Part shown: positions 8,127 through 14,324 of the stretch, in pieces
Position numbering within the stretch: position 1 is the stretch's first letter
Layout of the letters: each line of letters starts with the position of its first letter
IMG/VR virus record: IMGVR_UViG_3300009167_000032
Location: 1 to 23,670 of that record
Source of the DNA: a virus
Length of the DNA: 23,670 nt
Direction: 5' to 3' (one strand)
Position numbers and translations under genes: made by a program
Notes under the pieces: model-generated
What the model was told of the DNA's origin: nothing
The model's database searches: none
What the model saw: the letters and a program-made list of their open reading frames with translations, nothing else

Positions 8127-8291
8127 TTCACCACCCCCCCCCCATGCCAATTCGGGTTTGCGTGCGCACGCATACCAGCGCGGGTAGCCTCGCGCATGTC
8201 CGGGAGATGAAGCCCCCCCCGCACCGCCGTTTTCCGTCAAAAGATTCATGATTCCACCCTCGGCCCACCATCGGGCCACCGCGCCCGGCTT
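8127..8291. other. G-run-rich gap between HNH and TerS, candidate cos region
   Basis: This 165-base interval lies between the HNH stop and the chosen TerS start. On the coding strand it has one run of ten Gs just before TerS and a second of eight near 8215. An alternative TerS start at ATG 8249 would make part of it coding. In cos phages with an HNH protein beside the terminase, the cohesive-end site often lies near these genes, so this is one candidate. I see no clear dyad that would prove it. Confidence 0.25.
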
Positions 8292-8648
8292 TCATTGGCG
8301 TCTCCACTTGCCGTCTATGCGCCGATGCTTCTCATCGTGGCAGCCACGGCAGAGCGATTGATGATTTCCTTCGGCGTAGAAGAGGGGATCGTTCGGCCCA
8401 CTCACCGGAACGATATGATCGACGACCTCCGCAGCCCTCCCGCACTTGACGCAGATGGGCTCCCGCTGAATCCACCATCGACGGAACCTATGCCAGCGGG
8501 AGTCGTATCCGCGGGACTGAGAATTCGATCGATAGTTGTCATCTATTCGAATCTGCGAAGAACGATGTTCTGGACAGTAACGATCAGCGGAGGGAATGAG
8601 AGCGGGGCAATCCGATACCCGACAGGCTTTCAGTGGCGCGCTCGGCAA
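8292..8648 (-). CDS. HNH endonuclease next to terminase
   Basis: This 118-residue HNH protein has two metal sites. An N-terminal zinc-like cluster is formed by C9, C14, C25 and H28. The HNH core has C66 and C69 (ICVKCG), the D77-H78 pair in VVDHIVPV, N95 in GNHQSLC, and C100, C103 and H104. HNH proteins adjacent to terminase genes, such as HK97 gp74, stimulate terminase cleavage at cos sites; that role fits here. The start is TTG at 8648, preceded by a run of seven Gs that is also one arm of a hairpin. It lies 61 bases after the ParB-like gene and 165 bases before TerS. Confidence 0.88.
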   Translation of the reverse strand: MPSAPLKACRVSDCPALIPSADRYCPEHRSSQIRIDDNYRSNSQSRGYDSRWHRFRRWWIQREPICVKCGRAAEVVDHIVPVSGPNDPLFYAEGNHQSLCRGCHDEKHRRIDGKWRRQ

Positions 8649-8653
8649 TAGGC

Positions 8654-8681
8654 CCCCCCATTTGAGGCGAATAATGGGGGG
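8654..8681 (-). promoter_or_regulatory. Hairpin covering the HNH ribosome site
   Basis: A perfect 7-bp stem (CCCCCCA with TGGGGGG on either strand) with a 14-base loop lies immediately before the TTG start of the HNH gene. On the transcribed strand the second arm is the G-run that would serve as the ribosome site. Folding should therefore reduce translation. There is no U-run, so it is not a terminator. Confidence 0.45.
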
Positions 8682-8709
8682 TGCTCATGGCCATGTCAAA
8701 CAAATTATT

Positions 8710-9447
8710 TCACGAGGGGGTCTCCGGCGCCATGCCTGCGCCGGCCAGATAGTCTGCGCAGATCAATTCGAGGGCCCGCCCTTCCGGGCATTTCAATTCA
8801 TCCCGCACAGCCTTGATCGCCACGTCGATGATCTTCTTCTGCGCGGGCGTCATGTAGATCTTCCGCAGCACGACGACCCGTATTTGCGTGTCTCCATCGC
8901 GGTCCTGCGGCTCCGCCACGATCTCCTCGATGCGACGGAACTGACTCTCCGTCACCTTGTAGTCGTGCTTGGCATCCGGCCCCTTCTCCTCGAACGTCAC
9001 CTCTGCCATGCCGTACGTCGCCCAGTCGAAGGAAAGGAACTGTTTCATCTCCTCGATCTCGTCCATCGTATACGGCAGGGAGAAGCCCTGCATCGTCGAC
9101 AATTCGACAACGAGTTTCGCGAGCGCGACTTCCTCGAAAGGGACTTGCTGCTGATACCAGATCGTGAGTTCCTTCGCATCCTGATCCGACACCTTCCCCT
9201 CGTTGTAGATCGGGATCGACTTGAACCCGATCTCCTTGCAGGCGGACCATCGCTGCTGCCCGTCGATGATCTCGTATCCGCCGTCGACTTCCCTCACCGG
9301 GATCGGCATCCGCAGCCCCTTCTCCCTGATGCCCCGGACGATGCGGCCGTACTCATCGGTCCCTTCCTCCTTCGGGTTCCACGGGTTCGGCCTGACCGTT
9401 CCGATCGGCACCACGACCAGTTTCTTCGGATCGAACTCGATCTTCAT
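8710..9447 (-). CDS. ParB/sulfiredoxin-fold protein
   Basis: This 245-residue protein has an N-terminal ParB-like nuclease/kinase-fold domain: RPNPWNPKEEGTDEYGRI, then GLRMPIPVREVDGGYEIIDG and the signature DGQQRWSACKEIG at residues 62-74. The rest is helical, with an acidic segment (TMDEIEEMKQFL) and a basic C-terminal half. There is no ParB helix-turn-helix partner domain that I recognise and no ParA gene nearby, so plasmid-type partitioning is unlikely. ParB-fold proteins also act as nucleases, CTPases and small-molecule kinases, and are frequent in phage modification clusters. It sits between dpdA and the packaging genes, after a 143-base gap. A GGGGGAG site precedes ATG 9447. Confidence 0.8.
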   Translation of the reverse strand: MKIEFDPKKLVVVPIGTVRPNPWNPKEEGTDEYGRIVRGIREKGLRMPIPVREVDGGYEIIDGQQRWSACKEIGFKSIPIYNEGKVSDQDAKELTIWYQQQVPFEEVALAKLVVELSTMQGFSLPYTMDEIEEMKQFLSFDWATYGMAEVTFEEKGPDAKHDYKVTESQFRRIEEIVAEPQDRDGDTQIRVVVLRKIYMTPAQKKIIDVAIKAVRDELKCPEGRALELICADYLAGAGMAPETPS

Positions 9448-9590
9448 TTCTCCCCCTTATATTTCAATGACTTAGCCCTTTTATCAGGAACCTGTCTCAC
9501 GGGGACCCCCATCCTATCCCCCGAGGGGGTATCGTTGCGCTCAGCACAGGGGCGTTCTGTGCGAATTCCGGGGGGTTTTGCCGCTTTGAT
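9448..9590. other. Structured gap between dpdA and the ParB-like gene
   Basis: This 143-base interval separates the modification operon from the late genes. It has one perfect 6-bp hairpin (GCACAG/CTGTGC, 9544-9562) and a C-run facing a G-run around 9518-9529. Neither is followed by a U-run on the minus strand, so I do not call a terminator. A late promoter or the packaging site may lie here, but I see no convincing -35/-10 pair. Confidence 0.35.
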
Positions 9591-10424
9591 TCAGGCCGGA
9601 CCGGGAGCGGAATCCCCCGCCAGCCCGGGGGCGGCCACCGCCGGGGCCCCGGGGGCATCCCAGTCCACGCCCCGCTCCTTCCACGCCCGGGTAGCGAACC
9701 TCGCCATCTCCATCAGCGAGAGAATGTTCCGCAGGTTCAGTTTCTTGTACTTCTCCACGATCGCGCGCCAGCGCATCATCGATTCCTCGTCATCCTGCAT
9801 GCCGATCAGGCGGGGCTTCCGGCTCTTCGAATCGAAGGACATCAGCCGGCGATACTTCCCGCCCACGATGTACGAGGTCGCGTCCACCGAATAGAAGGGA
9901 TAGCGATCCCAGATCCACCACGCGTTCAGACCATACGCATGAGTCTTCAGCCCGGGCTTCCTCCTCACGATCGAAAAGCAGTTGTCGAGATGGGCCCGCA
10001 GCCGACTCTTGTTCCGCTCCCGAGCGATTCCCCCCAGCGCGATGTAGTCGTACCGTTCCACCATCCGCTCCAATTCCTCGTATGGCGAGCGCGCATGGAA
10101 GGTGGCCATCGGAGCCAGCCCGAGCGCCTCCATCCTCTCCTGATTCTCGCGGGTCTTGACGTAGTCCCCGATCACGTCGAGGTTCGCGTACACCGTCAGG
10201 AAGGGGAGCACCCTCTTCACGAACTCCGCATACGCGTTCAGGTCGATGGTCACGCCCTTCGTCATGGCGGTGAAGGCCCCTGAATCGAGGAACACCCTCC
10301 CCTTCACCTTCGACAGATCCACCCGCTTGTCCGATTGAATGTAGTAGTACGAGAACAGACAGTCCGCCCCAGCCTCCTGCAGCAGCGGGAGGAACGCCTC
10401 TGCTCCGGCGAAGTACAGGATCAC
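9591..10424 (-). CDS. dpdA: DpdA-like DNA guanine transglycosylase
   Basis: This 277-residue protein belongs to the tRNA-guanine transglycosylase superfamily in its phage DpdA form, which exchanges guanine in DNA for a 7-deazaguanine such as preQ0. Key points along the chain are VFLDSGAFTAM (D47, the counterpart of the TGT DSGGF active-site motif) and YANLDVIGD (D83, D87). ALGGIARERNKS (G131-G132) is the base-binding loop, and SVDATSY (D181) is the likely nucleophile region. The C-terminal 25 residues are an Ala/Pro/Gly tail. It starts at GTG 10424, overlapping the preceding stop as GTGA. It is last in an operon with all four preQ0 synthesis genes, which strongly supports the assignment. Compared with bacterial TGT (about 370 aa) it is short, as phage forms are. 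Confidence 0.87.
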   Translation of the reverse strand: MILYFAGAEAFLPLLQEAGADCLFSYYYIQSDKRVDLSKVKGRVFLDSGAFTAMTKGVTIDLNAYAEFVKRVLPFLTVYANLDVIGDYVKTRENQERMEALGLAPMATFHARSPYEELERMVERYDYIALGGIARERNKSRLRAHLDNCFSIVRRKPGLKTHAYGLNAWWIWDRYPFYSVDATSYIVGGKYRRLMSFDSKSRKPRLIGMQDDEESMMRWRAIVEKYKKLNLRNILSLMEMARFATRAWKERGVDWDAPGAPAVAAPGLAGDSAPGPA

Positions 10425-10594
10425 TTCGAGGTCTTCCGCATCTCGTCAGCCAGCCAGATCACGTCCGCGATCAGATCGGCCATCACCTCCGTCAGATCAT
10501 CCTGCGTCACCGGGGTCGCGTCCCCCTGATCGTCCGTCACCCGTCGATGCAGATCCTGCAGGTCCGAGATGATCTCGTCCATCACGCGACGCAT
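10421..10594 (-). CDS. Small acidic protein in the modification operon, 57 aa
   Basis: A short frame fills the gap exactly between the 186-residue gene and dpdA. It starts at ATG 10594 one base after the previous stop, and its stop overlaps the dpdA GTG. This packing is good evidence of translation. The protein is helical and acidic, beginning MRRVMDEIISDLQDLHRRV and ending LIADVIWLADEMRKTSK, with no cysteines and no membrane segment. It could be a small partner of DpdA or of the upstream nuclease-like protein, but this is inferred only from gene order. No family is recognised. Confidence 0.65.
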   Translation of the reverse strand: MRRVMDEIISDLQDLHRRVTDDQGDATPVTQDDLTEVMADLIADVIWLADEMRKTSK

Positions 10595-10595
10595 T

Positions 10596-11156
10596 TCAGG
10601 TTCTCTCGAAATGCCGGGCGTCGATCATGTAGCAGGACTCCACGACCGGCTTCCCGTTTTCATATACCCGCCCGTTCCTTCCATGCGTCTCGACAGGGCA
10701 GTTCAGGACTCCATCCAGCGGATCGTACATCTTGCAGGTACGAACCCCGTCATCGAACCCCACCACGAAATAGAAATTGCACGCCCGCTCCTTCGCCTCG
10801 GCGATGCACTTGTCCGCCTTCGCTTTCGACAGCCAGATGTTCGGGTATCTCCTGTACGGAACGTGTCGCCTCTTCATCTCCATCAGCGCGAACAGGATCT
10901 CCGCGCTCCGATCGTGAACCTCGAAGTCGAAATGATGCAGCGGGGGCATCTCCGTCGATTGCATCCACGGGAACTTCCCGCACAGCGCCGCCATGATCTC
11001 CCGCTGCTCGACCCGGTCCTCCTCCTTCTCGAAGATCACGCCCGGACTCACCACCTCCACCTGCGCCGGGGATGGATCGAAATGCGTCGCCACGACATCC
11101 GTCCACTCCTCGTCCTCCCACTCGTCCGCCCCGGGCTCGCGCATCACTTCGCCCAT
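10596..11156 (-). CDS. Unknown protein, possible PD-(D/E)XK fold, in modification operon
   Basis: This 186-residue protein starts at ATG 11156 after AGGAGGAGG. Residues 1-50 are acidic. The central part looks like a restriction-nuclease-type core: D77 and D82 in FDFEVHDRSAEI, then LMEMKRR with E93 and K95. A helix (WLSKAKADKCIAEAKE) and a core strand (NFYFVVGFDDGVR) follow. A D82-x10-E93-x-K95 spacing and the following strand match the PD-(D/E)XK pattern seen in several phage nucleases, but this is pattern reading, not proof. It lies between gpt-folE and the 57-residue gene, so it probably serves DNA modification or discrimination of modified from unmodified DNA. It could instead be a non-nuclease accessory protein. 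Confidence 0.7.
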   Translation of the reverse strand: MGEVMREPGADEWEDEEWTDVVATHFDPSPAQVEVVSPGVIFEKEEDRVEQREIMAALCGKFPWMQSTEMPPLHHFDFEVHDRSAEILFALMEMKRRHVPYRRYPNIWLSKAKADKCIAEAKERACNFYFVVGFDDGVRTCKMYDPLDGVLNCPVETHGRNGRVYENGKPVVESCYMIDARHFERT

Positions 11157-11172
11157 CGCCTCCTCCTCTCGT

Positions 11173-12078
11173 TTACTTCTTCCAGTCCAGCAGGGCGAGG
11201 AACTCCGCCCGGGTCGCCGGATTCTCCCGGAACCTGCCCCGCAGGTCTGATGTCACCATCTCTCCTTGATTCTTGATCCCCCGCAGTTCCTTGCAGAGAT
11301 GCCGGCCCCGCAGCACCAGCGCGATCCCCAGCGGCTGAATCGACGCCTCGAGGTCGTCCACGATCTCCTTCACCAGCCGTTCCTGTATCTGCAGTTTCGC
11401 CGCGCGCCACTCCACCAGCCGGGCCACCTTCGACAGCCCGATCAATTTTCCCGCCGGGGCGGGGATGTAGGCGAAATAGTAGTCCCCGAAAAACGGCAGC
11501 ATGTGATGCTCGCAGAACGAATAGAACCTTCCCCGATCGGAGATCATCGAGTCATACGACACGCCGTCCTTCCCGTTCGGGAACGCCGTCAGCCGGGGAG
11601 CGGCGTCGCCATACCCCCGAAAGATCTCCCGGTACATCTGCGCGACCCGCTTCGGGGTGTCCGCCAGCCCTTCCCGGTTCGGGTCCTCGCCGATCGCCGA
11701 CAGCATCCGGGTCACGTTGTCCTCGATCGTCTCCTCCTTGCGCTCCCACGGAAAATGAATCCAGTCGGCCGTCTCGTGGACATGGTAATGGGCCCGCGCC
11801 GAGGCGTGCGGCTTCGAGTACAGGGCCGCCGTCACGTACTTCTTCAGGAACGGCTCGATCGTCCTTCCCGAATCCACGATGTCGTCGACGATCAGGGTGC
11901 TGCGGCCCGGTTCGTCGTGAACAGGGAGACGCAGTCGATGCGCCACCTCGAGGGCGACGTACCCTCCACCCCGGGGAATGCCCCAGACTCCGGTGAACCG
12001 ATGCCTCTTCTTCCCCATGAACTTCCCCGCCAACGCCGCGCAGTCCTTCCTGAACTGCTCCCACGTCACATCCTTCAT
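11173..12078 (-). CDS. folE: Gpt-like phosphoribosyltransferase fused to GTP cyclohydrolase I
   Basis: This 301-residue fusion has two enzyme domains. Residues 1-112 resemble E. coli Gpt. VTWEQFRKDCAALAGKF matches its N terminus in style, VWGIPRGGGYVA is the first active-site loop, and LIVDDIVDSGRT (62-73) is the PRPP-binding loop with D65 and D66. ADWIHFPWE (104-112) matches the base-binding tail of Gpt (DTWIEQPWD). Residues 117-301 are GTP cyclohydrolase I. FCEHHMLPF supplies zinc ligands C189 and H192 and catalytic H191, RHLC supplies H260 and ligand C262, and RGIKNQGEMVTSDLRG follows. The FolE part makes dihydroneopterin triphosphate, the first step to preQ0; the Gpt part should convert guanine or xanthine plus PRPP to the nucleotide. 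ATG 12078 overlaps the queE stop as ATGA. Confidence 0.92.
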   Translation of the reverse strand: MKDVTWEQFRKDCAALAGKFMGKKRHRFTGVWGIPRGGGYVALEVAHRLRLPVHDEPGRSTLIVDDIVDSGRTIEPFLKKYVTAALYSKPHASARAHYHVHETADWIHFPWERKEETIEDNVTRMLSAIGEDPNREGLADTPKRVAQMYREIFRGYGDAAPRLTAFPNGKDGVSYDSMISDRGRFYSFCEHHMLPFFGDYYFAYIPAPAGKLIGLSKVARLVEWRAAKLQIQERLVKEIVDDLEASIQPLGIALVLRGRHLCKELRGIKNQGEMVTSDLRGRFRENPATRAEFLALLDWKK

Positions 12079-12800
12079 CTTCCGCGCACCCCTTCCCAGA
12101 GTTCGACATGAAGCCGGGGCGACAGCCGGTACCCCTGCCGCTTGCACACTTCCGCGAGAGCCTGCATTCGCCGCACCCGCTCCGCTCCCCGCACATCCTC
12201 CCCGGTCCGGGGCATGAGTATGATCCGGGAGACGGGGATGCCGTACTTCCGCTCCAGTTCCCTGATCCTCACCATGTCCGTCCGGGGATCGTCCACCACG
12301 AACTTGAAGTACGCCTTCCCGTTGCGGAGGAACGCCATGATCGCGTCGGGGATCTCCGTCTCCACCCGGTTCTTCGCGTTCCCGATCTTGATGCAGACAT
12401 TGAATTGATCGATGGCCGCCGTCAGGGTCGGCGCCGGAGGGATCGTCCCATTCGTCTCCACCTCGACGAATATCTTCTTGCGCTTCAATTCCCGGGCGAG
12501 GTGTGCCACCACTCCCGCCTGCAGCAGCGGCTCCCCACCGGTGACGACGACGTGCTTCGCCGGGAACTTCTCCACCTCGTCCACCATCTTCAGGACCGAC
12601 ACCTTCTTCGTATCGTTCCAGACCTTCCACGCGTACGTGCTGTCGCACCACGCGCAACGAAGATTGCAGCCCGACAGGCGAATGAACACCGCGGGGACAC
12701 CGAGGTGAATCCCCTCGCCTTGCAGGGAGTAGAAGACCTCCGAGACCCTCAGTACGACAGGGTCACGAGGTTCGACTGGTCGCCCTTGAATCCCTCCCAC
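12075..12800 (-). CDS. queE: 7-carboxy-7-deazaguanine synthase QueE
   Basis: This radical-SAM enzyme converts 6-carboxytetrahydropterin to 7-carboxy-7-deazaguanine. The [4Fe-4S] motif is CNLRCAWC (CX3CX2C, C45, C49 and C52 from the GTG start). The family opening VSEVFYSLQGEG precedes it, and TGGEPLLQ and VEVETNGTIPP follow. The start is unclear. GTG 12800 has a GGGGGTGA-like site and gives 241 residues, but overlaps queD by 52 bases. The conserved family sequence begins only at a CTG at 12752, which overlaps the queD stop. A CTG start would give 225 residues, nearer the usual family length. The frame has no ATG close to either. The stop overlaps the gpt-folE start. Confidence 0.9.
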   Translation of the reverse strand: MGGIQGRPVEPRDPVVLRVSEVFYSLQGEGIHLGVPAVFIRLSGCNLRCAWCDSTYAWKVWNDTKKVSVLKMVDEVEKFPAKHVVVTGGEPLLQAGVVAHLARELKRKKIFVEVETNGTIPPAPTLTAAIDQFNVCIKIGNAKNRVETEIPDAIMAFLRNGKAYFKFVVDDPRTDMVRIRELERKYGIPVSRIILMPRTGEDVRGAERVRRMQALAEVCKRQGYRLSPRLHVELWEGVRGR

Positions 12801-13144
12801 ACCCTCACCCCCACCACGAACGTCCCGGCCGGTAGAATTTCTTGAACTTCCTGCCAGAGCAGGGTCGCGAAGTTCTCCGCCGTCGTCGGCCTCGACTCGT
12901 AGTTCTTCACCTTCTTGAACTCGTCGTTCAGGTATCGATGATCGAACCGCCGCAGGACTTCCTTCACCCGACCGAAGTCCACGACGATGTCCTCCATCTC
13001 GATCCCGCCACGACCTTCCGCCTCGATGTCCATCTCGACCTTGTAGGTATGGCCATGCAGATTGCAGCACTTCTTCGTCGTCAGCCACGGCATGTCCGGC
13101 AATTGATGCGCGCACTCCAAGAAATCCACCACCGTCACCATCAT
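12749..13144 (-). CDS. queD: 6-carboxy-5,6,7,8-tetrahydropterin synthase QueD
   Basis: This 131-residue enzyme turns dihydroneopterin triphosphate into 6-carboxytetrahydropterin. Zinc ligands are H13 in ECAHQL and H30 and H32 in CCNLHGHTY; the catalytic cysteine is C26 or C27 just before. FDHRYLND (D69, H70) and VWEG (E117) complete the active site, and PTTAENFATLLW is a family hallmark. Length is typical. I use ATG 13144; GGAGGTGAG lies upstream, and a GTG at 13150 has even better spacing and would add two residues. A farther ATG at 13189 would overlap queC and has no ribosome site. It sits four to ten bases downstream of queC. Confidence 0.93.
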   Translation of the reverse strand: MMVTVVDFLECAHQLPDMPWLTTKKCCNLHGHTYKVEMDIEAEGRGGIEMEDIVVDFGRVKEVLRRFDHRYLNDEFKKVKNYESRPTTAENFATLLWQEVQEILPAGTFVVGVRVWEGFKGDQSNLVTLSY

Positions 13145-13154
13145 CTTCACGACC

Positions 13155-13841
13155 TCACCTCCCGCCGTCCTCGACTCCCGCTTCCGCAAACGCCGCCGCC
13201 CGGGAGATACACGTCGGACAGGTTCCGCAAGGAGCGGGCCCGCCGGCGTAGCACGACCACGTCAAGGCGAACGGCAACTTCATCGACGCCCCCTTCCGAA
13301 CGACATCCGCCTTCGTCATCCACGCCAGCGGGGTCACCAGCCGGACCTTATGATAGGTCCCGACGTAGATCGCGTTCGCCATCGCCCCGAGAAACTCCGG
13401 GGTGCAGTCCGGGTATGCCCAGTTTCTCGCATCCTCCGCGTGCATCCCCGCGTAGATGTACCCGACCTGATGCCGCAGGGCCAGCGCAGCCGCGACCGAC
13501 AGCAGGTTCCCGTTCCTGAACGGAACGTATGTCGGGGAGACACCGAACGACTCCTGCAGTTCCTCGTAGGTCATCTTCGGCAGCGGCGCATCCGGGTCGG
13601 TCAGGGTCGATCCCTGCCCCCGGAAGATTCCCGGGTCCAGCGTCACCACCTCGTGCGGGACCCCGTAATAGGTCGACACATCCTTCGCCGCTCCTACCTC
13701 GCGTTCATGTTTCTGACCGTACGACAGGGAAAGGGCCCGCACATTCTCTTCGCCGAACGCCCCGACGGCGATGGCCAGACAGACCGAGGAGTCAAGACCT
13801 CCCGACAACAGCACCAGCGCGCGTTTCTTTTGTGGCTGCAC
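13155..13841 (-). CDS. queC: 7-cyano-7-deazaguanine (preQ0) synthase QueC
   Basis: This 228-residue enzyme uses ATP and ammonia to convert 7-carboxy-7-deazaguanine to preQ0. The PP-loop ATP site is SGGLDSS at residues 13-19, and VPFRNGNLLS (106-115) is a family motif. The zinc cluster C197, C205, C208 and C211 sits in SCYAGGPAPCGTCPTC. The start is GTG 13841 with a perfect AGGAGG six bases upstream. The gene overlaps the preceding HNH gene by 50 bases. There is no fused glutamine amidotransferase domain, so the product should be preQ0 itself rather than an amidine precursor. Confidence 0.94.
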   Translation of the reverse strand: MQPQKKRALVLLSGGLDSSVCLAIAVGAFGEENVRALSLSYGQKHEREVGAAKDVSTYYGVPHEVVTLDPGIFRGQGSTLTDPDAPLPKMTYEELQESFGVSPTYVPFRNGNLLSVAAALALRHQVGYIYAGMHAEDARNWAYPDCTPEFLGAMANAIYVGTYHKVRLVTPLAWMTKADVVRKGASMKLPFALTWSCYAGGPAPCGTCPTCISRAAAFAEAGVEDGGR

Positions 13842-14193
13842 CCTTCACCTCCTTGATGTACTGATTCAACGTCATCTCCACGAGGGACCAGTCGATCTTC
13901 CCCATGATCCCCATCGCCCGCATCTTCAGTTTCTCGAACCTGCCCGGAGGAAACCTCCCCATGAGAAAATCTCGGAAGATCTCCGGGTCCTCGTGCGCGA
14001 TCCGAATATGACAGTAGAAGCAGAGCAGGATTCCATTCTCCGGGTCCCAGCGGGTGGCCTTGTGACGTCTCGAGAAAATATGATGGGCTGCCGTTCCGAC
14101 GTTCTTGCAGGACCGATATTGACAGCGTTCTCCGTCGCGCGCTCGGACCGCATCCCGCCACAGCGCGTCGAGCCGTTTTGTCCGTGGGTCCAT
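13792..14193 (-). CDS. HNH endonuclease at head of modification operon
   Basis: This 133-residue HNH protein has C24 and C29 in RCQYRSC, the H37-H38 pair in TAAHHIFSRR, N53 in DPENGILLC, and C58, C61 and H66. The C-terminal half is helical and basic (FEKLKMRAMGIMGKIDW). It starts at ATG 14193, which has no ribosome site. A promoter-like pair ends eight bases before the ATG, so the message may be leaderless. It is the first gene of the modification operon and overlaps queC. It may nick or repair DNA, or may be a homing-type passenger; nothing visible decides between these. An upstream extension to 14355 would run through the terminator and is rejected. Confidence 0.82.
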   Translation of the reverse strand: MDPRTKRLDALWRDAVRARDGERCQYRSCKNVGTAAHHIFSRRHKATRWDPENGILLCFYCHIRIAHEDPEIFRDFLMGRFPPGRFEKLKMRAMGIMGKIDWSLVEMTLNQYIKEVKGAATKETRAGAVVGRS

Positions 14194-14201
14194 TGTGGGG
14201 G

Positions 14202-14231
14202 AGGATAGATCCCCGTCCAGCAGAAAGTAAA
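14202..14231 (-). promoter_or_regulatory. Candidate promoter of the modification operon
   Basis: On the minus strand TTTACT (14231-14226) and TATCCT (14207-14202) are 18 bases apart, directly after the terminator U-run. The predicted start falls at or within two bases of ATG 14193, which would explain why that gene lacks a ribosome site. The match to consensus is four of six at each box, so this is tentative. Confidence 0.35.
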
Positions 14232-14233
14232 GC

Positions 14234-14274
14234 AAAAAAAAACGCCCCGGAGGGGGCGAATCCCCCGGGGCGTT
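14234..14274 (-). terminator. Strong intrinsic terminator
   Basis: On the minus strand a 10-bp stem AACGCCCCGG/CCGGGGCGTT continues with three more G-C pairs past a bulged base and is followed by nine Ts. It is a textbook Rho-independent terminator for leftward transcripts, and separates the early region from the modification operon. Confidence 0.92.
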
Positions 14275-14320
14275 CCAAGCGGAGGCGATCCGCTGGGCTC
14301 TCCGAAGAAGGAGAGAAGGC
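14234..14320 (-). ncRNA. Candidate small RNA of three hairpins, about 87 nt
   Basis: Between a promoter-like site and the terminator lie three back-to-back hairpins and no reading frame. They are CTCTCC/GGAGAG (14298-14315, 6-base loop), AGCGGA/TCCGCT (14278-14294, 5-base loop) and the terminator hairpin (14241-14274). The spacing is compact, with only three bases between successive hairpins. The expected 5' end is near 14320, seven bases after the -10 box. It looks like a free-standing short RNA rather than an mRNA leader because it ends at the terminator. It could also be just a reinforced terminator for read-through from the right. Confidence 0.5.
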
Positions 14321-14324
14321 AAGA

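Noticed and set aside
8127-8279. N-terminal extension of the terminase small subunit
   Set aside because: The family signature begins right after ATG 8126, and the extension is glycine-run sequence; an ATG at 8249 is possible but less likely.
8710-9447. Plasmid-type partition system
   Set aside because: No ParA gene, no recognised ParB DNA-binding domain and no parS-like repeats are visible.
9544-9562. Terminator after dpdA
   Set aside because: The hairpin is perfect but no T-run follows it on the minus strand.
8596-9894. Plus-strand open frame of 432 codons
   Set aside because: Antisense to the ParB-like gene and the end of dpdA; no motifs or ribosome site.
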